A DNA stretch of 64,000 nt, taken from Datisca glomerata. Lineage: Eukaryota; Streptophyta; Magnoliopsida; Cucurbitales; Datiscaceae. The notes below the pieces were generated by a model that saw only the letters and a program-made list of their open reading frames with translations, had not been told where the DNA came from and searched no databases. The stretch's first letter is position 1. Each line of letters starts with the position of its first letter. The position numbers were made by a program, and so were the translations under genes. Below, in pieces: positions 22,748 through 34,076 of this stretch. Where the stretch lies: assembly GCA_003255025.1 (NCBI GenBank), contig QANY01002371.1, forward strand, positions 1,674,001-1,738,000. The letters are read 5' to 3'.

Positions 22748-23738
22748 TAAGTTGTTATCACTGTCAATAATTATGATCGAAATACCCTTAATCTATTTAA
22801 GAAGTGTTTCAAACTAAGAGTAATTTAAAATTAGTCAATAAGTATAAGAATATGTAGTAAATAAATTTAAATCGTATATACAATTAATTCAAACAATGAT
22901 CTAAATAAGGATAAGAATATCTAGTTAACCCATTGAAAGTTCCCTCTTTTTATTTCAAAAACTTTTATGATAGATATAATATTAATGATTGACTACATAT
23001 CTCATTCCTTAAAAATAGGGAGATAATTAATGTTAGAAAACTAAAAAAATTTGAATTTTGAATTTTTCAGAAGAAAACCGCTAAAACACCTTAATATTAT
23101 TGATTGACCATATAATATCAGTGATTAGCTATATAATATCAATGATTGACTACATATTTTCACTATTTTTTTAGAAATATAGCATATAGAAGATATCGAC
23201 TCTACAACAAATAAATGCTATGATAGCGACAAAAAATGCTATCATTGCATTTCGATAACGGCGATATATTCATGCTTGACTAAAAGTCCTAGTCCTATGA
23301 ATATTTTGTAAAGGAAAATTACAAAATTTAGACAAGTTTAAAGGTAGCGGTTTGATAAACGTAAGGTTTTCTAGAGTTTTACATAAATAGTAAGTTATTA
23401 TAATTGTCAATAATTATGACCAAAATGTACTTAATCTATTTAAGGAGTTTTTGAAATTAAGAGTAATTTAAAATTAGTCAATAAGTATAAAAATATATAG
23501 TCAATAGATTTAAAACATACATACAATTAATTCAAACAATGATCTAAATAATGATAAGAATATATAGTCAACCAATTGAACATTCCCTCTTCTTATTTCA
23601 AAACAATTTAGGCTAGATATAATATTAATGATTGACTACATATCCCATTCCTTAAAAATAGGGAGATAATTAATGCTGGCAAACAAAAAAAATTGAATTT
23701 TGAATTTTCGGAAGAAAACTGCTAAGACACCTTAATAT
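22661..23738. repeat. Direct duplication, 640-bp offset
   Basis: 22661-23098 is repeated at 23301-23738, offset 640 bp, about 80-85 percent identical. Shared blocks include GTCAATAATTATGA, AATTCAAACAATGATCTAAAT and TTAAAAATAGGGAGATAATT. It overlaps the second 285-bp unit, so two rounds of duplication occurred. Several GATTGACTACATAT motifs recur at 23090-23160. Confidence 0.8.
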
Positions 23739-24659
23739 CTGTGATTGATTACATATATGTGATTAATTAATGCTGGCATGCTTTACTGTAGATATAATAT
23801 TGTGGTTGCTCCATATCTTCTTAGGTACTTTATTCCTGCTTGAATATACGCAAATAGTCTATTATCTATATGCACAGTTGTTTATTACAATATTCACATG
23901 AGGCAATTTGAAACTGCTTAGAAACAGTTGGTAGTTAGCATTTGTAATGTTTTCTAGTAGTTCATTGAGAAAGAAAGGGTATGTACAATAGGCCACAAGA
24001 GTGTTTATTATGTTACTCTGTTTTACTCTACTTTTTAAAAAAAAACATGGCACTCTTTATTAATCATATAAGTATATGATGTTGATGATTGCTTGTTTGC
24101 ATGTATCTAGAACTCTTTGGAACTGTTGTAAGGACTTATCGAGCTTGAAGAATAGAATTATATTTTTTAGGTTAACTTGCATGATTTTGTGAAAATCTTT
24201 TTATATTTTTTATTTATCGGAACAACAGTTGTTTGTATAGTATAATGATAAGTTAGTTAGTTTTCAAGTTAGATTTATTTGTAAGCAGATTAGATGAATA
24301 ATGTCAAACTTTATTGAAATGATTAAATGTTAATGTTGTCAATTATTATATTGGTACTCTTTACGTTACTTAAAATTATTCTTTTGAAAGTGTTTAATAT
24401 GAATACTTGACTATAACTATGAACCTTATGGTGTTTCACTTTATATGATACAAAATACGAGTGAATGTTAATTCACAAGTTTTAAAAATACGTGTTGGAT
24501 ACATTATTCAATAGGGGCTGAAAACCCTATTAAACAACGTTCTGCATGAGCTAGCAAACCCTGTAAAAAGTGAAAGACCACAGCGTTTGTCTCATGGGGC
24601 AACGCGCCTTGTAAAAAACATGATTTTTTTACATGATTGGCTTTCACAAGGTTTTCTAC
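23739..24659. other. Intergenic, AT-rich
   Basis: No gene recognised. From about 24500 it becomes less AT-rich and may already be decayed sequence of copia E or another insertion. Confidence 0.4.
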
Positions 24660-26752
24660 CTCTTGAGAATGCCATATTTGTTGTAGTGCGTGTGGGGTCC
24701 CAATGCTATTCCCACAAATGATTTTAGGTACTATATTCACTTCATGGATGATTACTCTGAGTATACATGGGTCTATCGACTTAAGATCAAATCTAAATCT
24801 TTACCTACCTTTCTCTTTTCAAGATCTATGTGGAAAACTAGTTAGATTTACCCATAAAGTGTATTCAATCATGTTGGGGAGAAGAGTATAGATCCTTTTA
24901 ATGTCTTAAAAGGCCATGGCATACATTTTAGATACATTTTCGAACCCTCTATGATGATCTCCTTCTAGTGATATTCTTTTCAGAATGGTACTTACCTCAG
25001 AAGCTTCCCACATTTCAATGACTCTTCACCTTTCCAAACTCTTCATCGTATGTCCCCTGATTATACCTTTCTGAAAACCTTTGGGTGTGCATATTTCCCT
25101 CATCTTAAGCCTTACCACAATCACAAAATGTTTATATGATTCATATAACATATTCTTCTCTTCACAAAGGACACTTATTCTTGCATTCATCTAGAAAAAT
25201 ATACAATGCTATTAAGGTTATGAGAATCATTTTCCTTTCAAAATTGGTTCTCCAAACTCCTTGTTTGCCTCAATTTCTCCTCTCCATTATCAAATTCATT
25301 CTTCTTGGATCCCTACTATGCATGTTACTAGTCATCTTACAACTTCAACTTCTCCTTCCAACAGTGCTGCTTAGCTTAGTCCATCTTCCAAAGCTTCACA
25401 TTCTAGTAATATTTTCATTCTCATTAGCTTCCAATTTCCTACTACTATTGTGACATTGTCACAGACTCACATTCAAATTCCTCAACCTCTAATCGCTTAG
25501 ACCTCCAACACCTACTACCATTGCACCGCCCCAAAATCTCCTTTAAATACCATTCCACGGTCCTTAGGTCTAAGGCATGCATCTTTAAACTAAAATAGTT
25601 CTCTACCTCTTTAACTCATACCACTAGAACAAAATCTTCCTCGATCAAAGAAACCTTAGCTCATCCATACTAAAAAGGCCATGACTATGAATCCTTTGCA
25701 CTCTAACATAACAACACTTAAGATCTTGTCTCTTTAAATGCCAACATGATCCTAGTGGGTAACAAATTAGTTTTAATCTTAAACTTCACCTAGATGGCTC
25801 AATTTAAAGATATAGGGCTATGCTAGTTGCTGAAGGGTTGATCAAACAACTGAGATGGATTTCTCTGAAATTTTCAGCCTTATTGCCAAACTTGTGACTA
25901 TAAAACTTGTTCTCATCCTTAGCTTGACCCTTCCATGGCCTATTAGGCAACTTGATGTGAACATTTTCTTTCTCAATAGAAACATTATTGAATTTTTTAT
26001 ATGGCTCAACCGACATGATATATTGATCATCCTGTCCCTACCATGTATAAAAGTTAAACAAAGTCTTATGGTCATAAGCAAGTCTCGAGAGATTGGTTAT
26101 GGCAAGCTCAAGTGAACACTTAATCTAAAAGGTTTTTCCCTTACACGGTTTGAGCCTCCCTTTTCATCTCCAAAACTAGCAGCAAACTCATTTATCTTCT
26201 TATCTATGTTGATGATTTCTCATTACTGAGCATGATCACTAAAACATCTCATACTTAACCTCTTACTTGCACTCGGTCTTTGCTTTCAAGGATTCTGGTC
26301 TTCTATATCATTTTTTAGGCATTAAGGTGACCTCTATGCATGGCGTAATCTGTCCCAAACCAGATACATTTAATAACTTTTGCACACAAAAAAAAAGTCT
26401 AGGCCTTGTTCCACCCCTATCATTGCCACTTAAAAACTCTCCTCTGTTGGTGAACTCCTTCCTTATTTCACTAGTATAGAAGCACCACAAGTGCTCTTCG
26501 ATATGCCACTGTCACCATACTAGATATAGCCTTTACTATCAATGGACAATGAATTCTTATAGAGTCCCACTATTTTGTCACTAGCTGACCTATAAAAGAC
26601 TATTAAGATACCTCAAGGGAACTCTTCATGCATGCATCACCCTCAAACCAACTCATTAGCTTAATATGTAGACCTTCTCTGAAGTAGATTAGGACAACAA
26701 TCCTGAAGAAATGAAATATACTTGTGGTTATGTTGTTTTCCATGGTCATAAC
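24660..26752 (+). pseudogene. Copia E pol remnant, truncated by LTR F
   Basis: Plus-strand Ty1/copia pol with no gag or protease. Integrase core at 24700-24900 (frame 24703 with LGTIFTSWMITLS and neighbouring frames giving YTWVYRLK-type residues), then CACFPHLKP-type traces near 25090 and GYENHFPF near 25220. RT at 25740-26115: LKLHLDGSI, then MDFSEIFSLIAKLVTIKLVL and PIRQLDVN. A YVDD motif is encoded at 26205-26216, followed by DSGLLYHFLGIKVTS at 26290. RNase H starts near 26480, reaching GYVVFHGHN at about 26752, where it is cut by the start of LTR F. Frequent stops. The gag deletion suggests an old internal loss. Confidence 0.75.
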
Positions 26753-27960
26753 TGTTAAAATTATGCCCTTAAATGCACTGGAATTCTAACATATTTATAT
26801 GGACATTTAATTTTGATTAATAATAAATAGTTTATTCTCATATTATGTGTGTTATATTCTAGAAAAAGTCCCACGAGCATAACAATACTTGATCACTAGA
26901 TGTAGTCCTTGGTTAATATGCCAGTGTAGTTAGAATGCATTAAATAGACCAATGAGTTTATTTTTCAGTAAAAATATTATGTTTAGAAATTTATAACTCA
27001 TTGTAAATATATTATGAGTACTTTTAATCTTGAGAGAGTTATGAACTTATATTTAATTATTCAGTAATGTTGATATATTATGTTTGAGATTCTATGAGTC
27101 ACTATATCTGTATGTTGGATGATTGATTGTTAGATAGTGGTGATGTGCATAGATTCTTAATAACAGAGTCCATAGATAATTTTAAGTAAGGTACATAGTA
27201 CCCTTTAACAAAATCTGTTTATGTGATCATAATAAACTAGACACTTAATATCTCTAATGGATTCTTAGAGACTTGATAATTTTAGTTAAGACATCAAATA
27301 TGAAAAGTATCAAAGTTGATGAGTAGAACGAGATTTGGAATTTAAGGAACAAGTAATGTATATATTAGTTAGATAATACTTTATCTAACGAATATAAAGT
27401 CGAGGATAATTACATCGAGTAATATAAAATGTAAATGGAGTTCAATTTGAATAAATTATAATTAATAATTAATATATCTGATTATGGATTTGGTCGGTAG
27501 AGTTTATTAATTATTTAACCATGAGTACATTTATCCTTAAGGTCCCTGAGCTAGACTATGAGTTATATGTATTGTCATTGCGGTAATAAATAGATATGGC
27601 GTAGATACCTAGTAGTCAACCAAGTCGGTCCTAATTTTAGTGATGAAAATTATTAATTAAAATTAATTTAATTAGCTTTAGTTAATAGATAATTTTTAGT
27701 TAACCCTGACCATTGGATTAGCAGGTAATTCTATCCATCAAATTTTACTATAAATAGGAGGGTTTTCTCAAAGATGCAAGTAATGGCTAATTAACATCAC
27801 TAATGACTGAAAAGGAAACCTTAAGAGAGACTAATATTCTCCCTAGCCAAAAATTGAGAGGAGGAAAGTTTTAAAGTTTTAATGACTGGATGATGATTGT
27901 CCAATCATTACACAATCTATACAATGAAGAACCCGTGAGCTAGGAGGTTGAAGAAGAGAA
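26753..27960 (+). repeat. LTR F, solo or orphan LTR of the copia B family
   Basis: Begins TGTTAAAATTATGCCC, then CACTGGAATTCTA, parallel to LTR B2 at 9485. It shares further blocks with B1 and B2: TTGAGAGAGTTATGA, ATTAATAATTAAT, and the TGAGATTCTATGAGTC region. A TATA box CTATAAATAGG is at 27748-27758. No element of this family follows, so it is probably a solo LTR. The 3' end is not resolved and no target duplication was found. Confidence 0.65.
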
Positions 27961-28500
27961 TATTCTTTGAGTATTGTGTTCTTCTATCAGTAGTTGAGAT
28001 TGCTGCCCAATAAGGAGAAGAGAATAATATGGTATGATAAGATCCAATAGCTGTATGCTTAGTGGCTGGAAAAGTCTTGTGCTTTGAGGTGCCATTTTGT
28101 CAGAGAGGTGGCAATGATGATGCCAGGTCATCACTAACTAAAGTGTATTGGTCAATAGCTCTCAATTTGAGTACCTCATGCGCAAGCTCAATGTCGAAGA
28201 ATCCTTCTTGAGCTTTTAATCTGTATAAACAGCTAGATAGACTACTAGCTTCTTCTGTAAGAAATAAAATACAAAAACATGCGTAAAGTTTATAGCAACA
28301 ACACTTTATTCCTCCTCTTTTCTCAACTTGTTCAATATAGAACACGAGAGCATTCTCAATCTCAAGTTTCACTGGTTTGTGTACTACTTATATATGCAGT
28401 AACATACCTCGCCGAATTCAAAACTACCAAAAGTGAAAGCCAACCAAAGATATGCCAAAAACAATTTAGTTTGAGTCTATAAGTCAATTGGTTCAATATT
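27961..28500 (-). pseudogene. Unidentified exon-like fragment
   Basis: Not recognised. On the minus strand a coding-looking stretch reads KLEIENALVFYIEQVEKRGG (about 28300-28368). An intron-like AT-rich segment then ends in TTTCTTACAG, followed by a second stretch with SSLSSCLYRLKAQEGFFDIE and LAHEVLKLRAIDQYTLV (28130-28255). The amino-acid composition is gene-like, unlike the surrounding repeats. The phase across the apparent intron does not match without a stop, so this is either a broken gene fragment or part of a gene whose other exons are missing. No function is proposed. Confidence 0.3.
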
Positions 28501-30760
28501 TGACCTAGAGAGATGAAGTCACAAGTGTTCAAGTTAGCCAAAGCAATGGAATAGGTTATGTGTAAACTTGTTTGACATCACTATTTGCAACAAGTATGAG
28601 GGGATATACCGATTCTTGGTAATTGGCATTTTTGTCTCTGCACCTATGTACCACATGAGCAAATGATGCCCATAATGAATAGTTCCTCATCATCTGGTGA
28701 TAGAATTTTCTTTATATTTATACTGAATTTTTCTTTGACCAGTAACCCAAGTTATGTGATTGATGGCGGTGGAGTCTAATAATATATACCAATTTTTTAT
28801 GATCAAAATTCATTAGCCGTTTAAGTTGAATATATTTAACTAAAAATGAAATAACACGATCGATCACGAATTAATAAGATACGAATTCTCAGTCTTTTTT
28901 ATCAGGAGCCAATAATTTTCATATATTTCTAATGTACTTAGGGTTTCAATTCGTACTTTTAAGCATCTAAAAATAAATTTAATTCGTAAAAAAAAGAAAA
29001 AAATAGGATGCACTTGAGAAACATCCAGCTATGAAGTGGTGGAACACGCCAGAGCAATTCAAAGATATGAAGTGTGCCAACTGCCTACCTGTCATACTTT
29101 CTAACAAGTAAGCCAAAGCTTTTGCGAAGTTCACTGAAACCACATGAAATGATTATATATTTATATAGTTTTAGCTTTGTTACACTTTGTTGTCTTATTG
29201 TCATTGGTTGTTATTGTTGCAGGCGCGTTAGTTGCATAAAATGTCAACTTTCTCAAATTAAAAGGAAATTTGATATTAGATATCAATATAAAATAAAATG
29301 ATAGTTTAATTCTTGTTTGTTTGATAATTTAATAAATCAAAACCTTCTAGGTATAGTATTCTCTTCCTCAGATTAATAAGAAGGAAAAAGGTAACGATAC
29401 ATGAAAAATGCGTAAAGAGAGTAAATTTCTCAAATTAAAAGAAATTATTTTTATGCTATATAATATAATTATAAAAAATTTGGATGATATCCACTTGATT
29501 CTTATGTGATAATCTAGTAGCTCAAAATCTTATATGTACAATTACCAATGCCCTCTCTGTACCACATAATGCGATCCTAAAATAACAAGGAAAAAAGTAA
29601 GGTTACGTGAAATAATCAACTTTCTCTGCAAAAACAATATTTGGCCGTTTAAGGATTTGAGACGGCTGGTTTGACTGGAAAATTTGTTATTCTTGCATGG
29701 ACTTTATAGTTTATCCACACGCATGTGAGTGGGTGAATTGGCTAAGTCAGAGAACATTGTATACGAGAAATGCATGCAAAACATTAAAAGCATTTTGAAA
29801 CTGTTAAAGACTTCTATTTATTTTATCAAAACAGATTTTGTATTTTAACCAAGGAGCTTAAGGAGATTTAAAACTCCTTAGAACATTTGTTTTTCCATCT
29901 CTATAATACTTATAACATCAGTAGCTAAAATAGGAATTTCTTCCCCTACATGATTCTGACCATGCATAAAAAGAGAGCATCATGAGTTATATTAACATTC
30001 ATTTTTAACCAAGTAATGCTGCAACTATGAAGAAAAGAAATTTTTTTTATTAAAAGATAGATATATTTCAACTAAAATAGACACTACACAAGGATTACTC
30101 CATGTCAAAAAGAACTAAACAGAACCATATCAAACCTAATAAAAAATACTATTGGGTAAATCTCACCTCTTCTAAAACTTGATATTCACATCAGTTCTAG
30201 AATTTTTTCTAGTATACCAGAATCTCTTTCTAACGGTTCTAACTATACAAAATATAATTTTATCAATATCTCGCATAGTCTTGTAGATATAATTTTTTGT
30301 TCGGCTCGATTACTTTTAGTTTTACCACATATGTTATTTTTTAGTTCTTAATTATAAAAAAATTCAAAAAAAAATTCAAAAATATAATAATGATAAAAAA
30401 AAATCAGAAGATAAAGAGATTATTTGAAAATTTGAATCTTGAATTGTTCTCTCACAAGATCTGATTTTGGTGAAGCAAGTCTGATAGAATACCTATAATA
30501 ACTGATTTATCAATTGAAAATAAACATACTTAGTCAAATCTGTTTTTTGAAATCAATCTAGGACTACTCAATAATCATAATAAATCCAAGAGGAGATGAT
30601 AACTTTCTTTCAAAAAAAGAGATCAGATACACATGTAGGGCAAACTAGGAGAATACTATAGATGCCACGTCTGCGTAGACATTAACAGATTTAAAATTTA
30701 AAAGAATCAATACTCCTTATCTGTTGAAGTTTCTTCCCTATAAATAAATGGGAAACCATC
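28501..30760. other. Intergenic, AT-rich
   Basis: No gene, RNA or transposon end recognised. Short frames such as 29074-29301 lack domains. Confidence 0.5.
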
Positions 30761-30764
30761 GACA

Positions 30765-31060
30765 AATTCATCTCATCATCAACTACCATATCTTCAAGTT
30801 TCAATCAATTTGGATGAACGGTGACCAAAATATGGCCTTTCAAAGTTTTGAAAGCAAACACCACCGTCACTACCACTTCGGTGCCACAGAGCCTTCCGGT
30901 GACTTTCAGTGACAAGAAATCTACCGGAAGATTCATTTGATCATCAACTACCTTCCCTCCGAATTGCATCCAACTTGAACGAGCATAGACCAAAATACGA
31001 GCTCTCAAAGTTTCAAAAGAAAACACCACCTCCACCGCCATTGCCACTCTACCGTCACCG
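30765..31060. repeat. Two diverged copies of a 120-bp segment
   Basis: 30765-30890 and 30933-31055 share ATCATCAACTACC, GACCAAAATA, TCTCAAAGTTT/TTTCAAAGTTT and AAACACCACC in the same order, offset about 168 bp. The 88-codon minus frame over it carries the same duplication (VVFSFETLRARIL and VVFAFKTLKGHIL). No domain recognised. Confidence 0.55.
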
Positions 31061-31559
31061 TTGTCTGACACCGTTCAGTGTCACGAAACACAAAATTAAA
31101 TTCGTCTCTCAATCCACTTTTAAAGAGTACTTATTATGCCTCAAATCATCACCGTTTATGGGAGAGCTAAATAATGTCATTCATGACTTTCTGGTATTGT
31201 ATCTCATTGTCCGGTGAGACCCATCATTTTAGATTAATTCATTGAGATCGTCTCGTTTTGCCCTCTATAACAATACTTTCTGGGAATTCGGGGAGTCAAA
31301 GAGAGCAGGGGATATGAGTCAGTGGATGAAAGAACAATTGTCTTGTGCTATGTCTTTAACAACTTCAATGGCATATAGGAGGTATAGTTTGAGGCTTTTG
31401 GTGGGGGTCATGGGTGCACCTCTTCACCTCTACGAATAACTCCCCCCTCAATTTTTCACCTCTACGAATGAACCAGAGATGGAGTCGGGGTTGCTGCTCT
31501 CTTCTAAAAAGAAGACGGTGGTGATGGGTGGTAGCAGTTGATCGCAAAACAGAGAGAGA
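31061..31559. other. Intergenic
   Basis: Less AT-rich than its surroundings. The small frames 31242-31439 (+) and 31365-31547 (-) overlap and have no recognisable domain. Confidence 0.4.
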
Positions 31560-32131
31560 GGTATGGGCACAGTCTCACATTTCCCTTATTTAGTCGTAAA
31601 AAGATACATGCGGTATGATCACATGCTATAGTGATTATCTCTTCACAGAAAGAGTGTATGTCTATTAACTTATATTGAACCACACTATAAGGATCTTAGC
31701 TCAGTCGCAGATACCAAAATATTCTTCGCGCCTAGCTCAAGATCTTACTAGCTCGCTCATCATAACGTCTATAATAAGTTCTCGCATCCTGTCCACCATC
31801 TAGGCTACATGATCGCGGGAATCATGTCAATCCATAAATTGATATTTGGACCTCATCTTGACCTTTTGTCACGGCGACAACATAATTAAAGTACGTTTTG
31901 TTCACGTATTCCAAATATTTTAAGCATACAATGTCTCATCTCAACTTGCTCTTCAAGCGCCTGAGGTGACCGCTTGTATGAGTAAGTCGGTCTATGCCTG
32001 GCGACATACATTGTCATTTGATCCAAACGAGATATGTGTGTTTTGTACTACAAATAAAATAAAATAATGAACAACATCAAGTTCATTAGTTAATAACATT
32101 GATACAAAATGTACTGAAAATTATAATCATA
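31560..32131 (-). repeat. Presumed 3' flank or LTR of copia G
   Basis: Follows directly after the RNase H end on the minus strand, with no coding sequence and mixed composition. By position it should contain the polypurine tract and 3' LTR. Its boundaries and a matching 5' LTR were not found. Confidence 0.35.
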
Positions 32132-33005
32132 TTACAATCTGTACAAACCTAGGGATTTGACAAGGCTTAGAAAATTATCTCTAGGTATAGGCTTTGTTAA
32201 AGGATTATTCATCATTCGATGTGTAGAGACATGTGGTATCACTATTTCCTTCTGCGTTATAATATCTCGTACAAAATTATACTTAGTGTCTATATGCTTC
32301 AGTTTTTCATGATACTTCGGATCTTTAGTATAAGCGATGACTACTTGACTATCACAAAATAAAGTCATTGGTTTCGATGCACTAGAAATAACTTGTAAAT
32401 GTTGCAGAAACCTTTTAAGCCAAATTGCCTCTTGCACTGCAGCCGACACGCTATAAATTCTGCTTCCATAGTTTATAACGCAATGCATGTTCGTTTCTTG
32501 CTACTCTAAGATATGGCGCCATTGCTTAGCAAGAAATCATGTCCAGACGTTGATTTGCGTTCGTCAGGGTCACCGCCCCAATCAGCATCTGAGTAGATGC
32601 AGATCGTTTCCTCGATAGCAGAATCATAAGTCTGTAGTACTTTAAGGTACCTAAAAATCCTCTTAACAGCTTTCCAATGAGCTTGTTCAAGATTCGATTG
32701 ATGCTGGCTGACTAAACCAATGATGTAATAAATATCAGGGCGTGTACACAAGATAGCGTACATCAAACTTCCAATGGCATTAGAATATGAGACTCTGACC
32801 ATACTCTCTTTTTAAGCTGGAGTCATAGGACACATTTCCTGACTAAGGATTTCACTCTTTGCTATTGTAGTGTTGATGGGTTTGCAATCTTTTATATTGA
32901 ATCATTCGAGTATTTTCTTAATATATGACTCTTGCGACAGAGCAAGAAATCATTTTGAACGATCTCGATATATCTTCACACCTATGATTTTTTATGGGAG
33001 ATTAA
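32132..33005 (-). pseudogene. Copia G RT end and RNase H
   Basis: Minus strand. The 32506-32802 frame carries the RT-RNase H junction: YSNAIGSLMYAILCTRPDIY, HWKAVKRIFRYLK, YSDADWGGDPDERKSTSGHD. A frameshift near 32495 leads into the 32132-32488 frame with AAVQEAIWLKRFLQHL, FCDSQVVIAY and KHIDTKYNFVRDII, ending LGLYRL. Upstream, 32830-32990 reads FLALSQESYIKKIL and later the PMTPA block. RT proper, including the YVDD motif, is absent, because the sequence jumps straight from integrase at about 32990. Confidence 0.88.
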
Positions 33006-33400
33006 ATAGACATAACCAAAACTCGTGAAATAATCAATAAAGTTTATGAAATATGAAGCGCTACATCTCGTCTTCACATTCATAGGACCACAAATATTAG
33101 AATGAATTAATTGCGATAATAAGCTCTTTTTGCCTTTCTAAATGGTTTTCTAGTTGTTTTTTCGGCAAGACAATGCACACATATAGGCAACTCTATCTTT
33201 ACAAGTGAGCCTAATAGACCTACTTTAGCAAGCTTATTCATTCTGTCTTGCCCTATATGACCTAATCTATGATGCCGTATATTACCATCAATCACATTAT
33301 TACTAGACGATTCCATTAAAGAAAAACAATAATCATTACTTGCATTGTTGTGTTTAGTGTGTAGAATAATAAAACCATTAAAAATAACAAGATCCATAGT
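32990..33400 (-). pseudogene. Copia G pre-integrase and integrase start
   Basis: The 33107-33397 minus frame contains HHRLGHIGQDRMNKLAKVGL and CVHCLAEKTTRKPF, the GAG-pre-integrase zinc-binding pattern (H...H...C-x2-C). It continues to an integrase start near 33000-33100, IHSNICGPMNV and YFINFIDYF. The core residues beyond are deleted together with most of RT. Confidence 0.85.
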
Positions 33401-34071
33401 ACTTATTATCTAAGTAGAAGTTTACACCACCTGAATGAAAATTGGTATTGAAACCTAAACCTAGGAGAACAGTTATAGAGACTAAGTTTCGCCTAATCTC
33501 AAGAGCATAAATGACATCATGCAAGAATAATGTCTAACCACCACGCAACTCAAGCTTGCAAGTCCCAATTCCTTTAACTTCTACTCTCGAACTGTTTTCT
33601 ACATAGATCCATCTTACTCCCACTAGGACTCGATGATACTCTATAAATGCTCCCCTAACTCTAGCTACATAGTTGGTTCCTCCTGAATCTACAGTCCACA
33701 TAGGATAAGATTCAGTTAGTAACACACTACTAGAAACATAACAACGGTGAGGAATAATATTAGAAAGTACCTTGTCTTTCTTGGGTTCACTGGAAGACGC
33801 AGTGCATTCACGCACAAAATGCCCCAAAATGCCACATTTTCCTATTTTATAACAGTTGGTCTTAAGTTTCTTGCCTTTGTGCTGTGGGTTTACACCTTTT
33901 CTTTTCTTTCCTTTATTAAAAAATTTAGAATTTCTCTTTCTCTTAAAACTTCTCTTTTGGGAACTTGTTTTAGCAACATAAGCTTAAGTAGAAGTTTTAG
34001 CAGCTTCCAAGCGCTCAGCTTCTAATTCCACATGACGAGCAATATCATTAAATTTTTTTATATTTTCATTG
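33401..34071 (-). pseudogene. Copia G protease and gag C-terminus
   Basis: The 33534-33827 frame starts at GHFVREC, the second half of the CCHC zinc knuckle (first half NCYKIGKCGI in the adjoining frame), and then has the protease active site WTVDSGGTNYVA. Upstream, 33830-34071 reads a lysine-rich linker and HVELEAERLEAAK, matching the gag segment that follows the 36010-36198 frame. Gag is interrupted here by the LTR-like insertion at 34077. Confidence 0.85.
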
Positions 34072-34076
34072 TGCGT
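34072..34076. repeat. Left target-site duplication TGCGT
   Basis: TGCGT, repeated at 36062-36066 on the other side of the 1985-bp insertion. Removing the insertion and one copy gives a continuous copia gag reading. Confidence 0.7.

Noticed and set aside
31242..31547. Overlapping frames on both strands as small genes
   Set aside because: No domains, no homology recognised, and mutual overlap on opposite strands.
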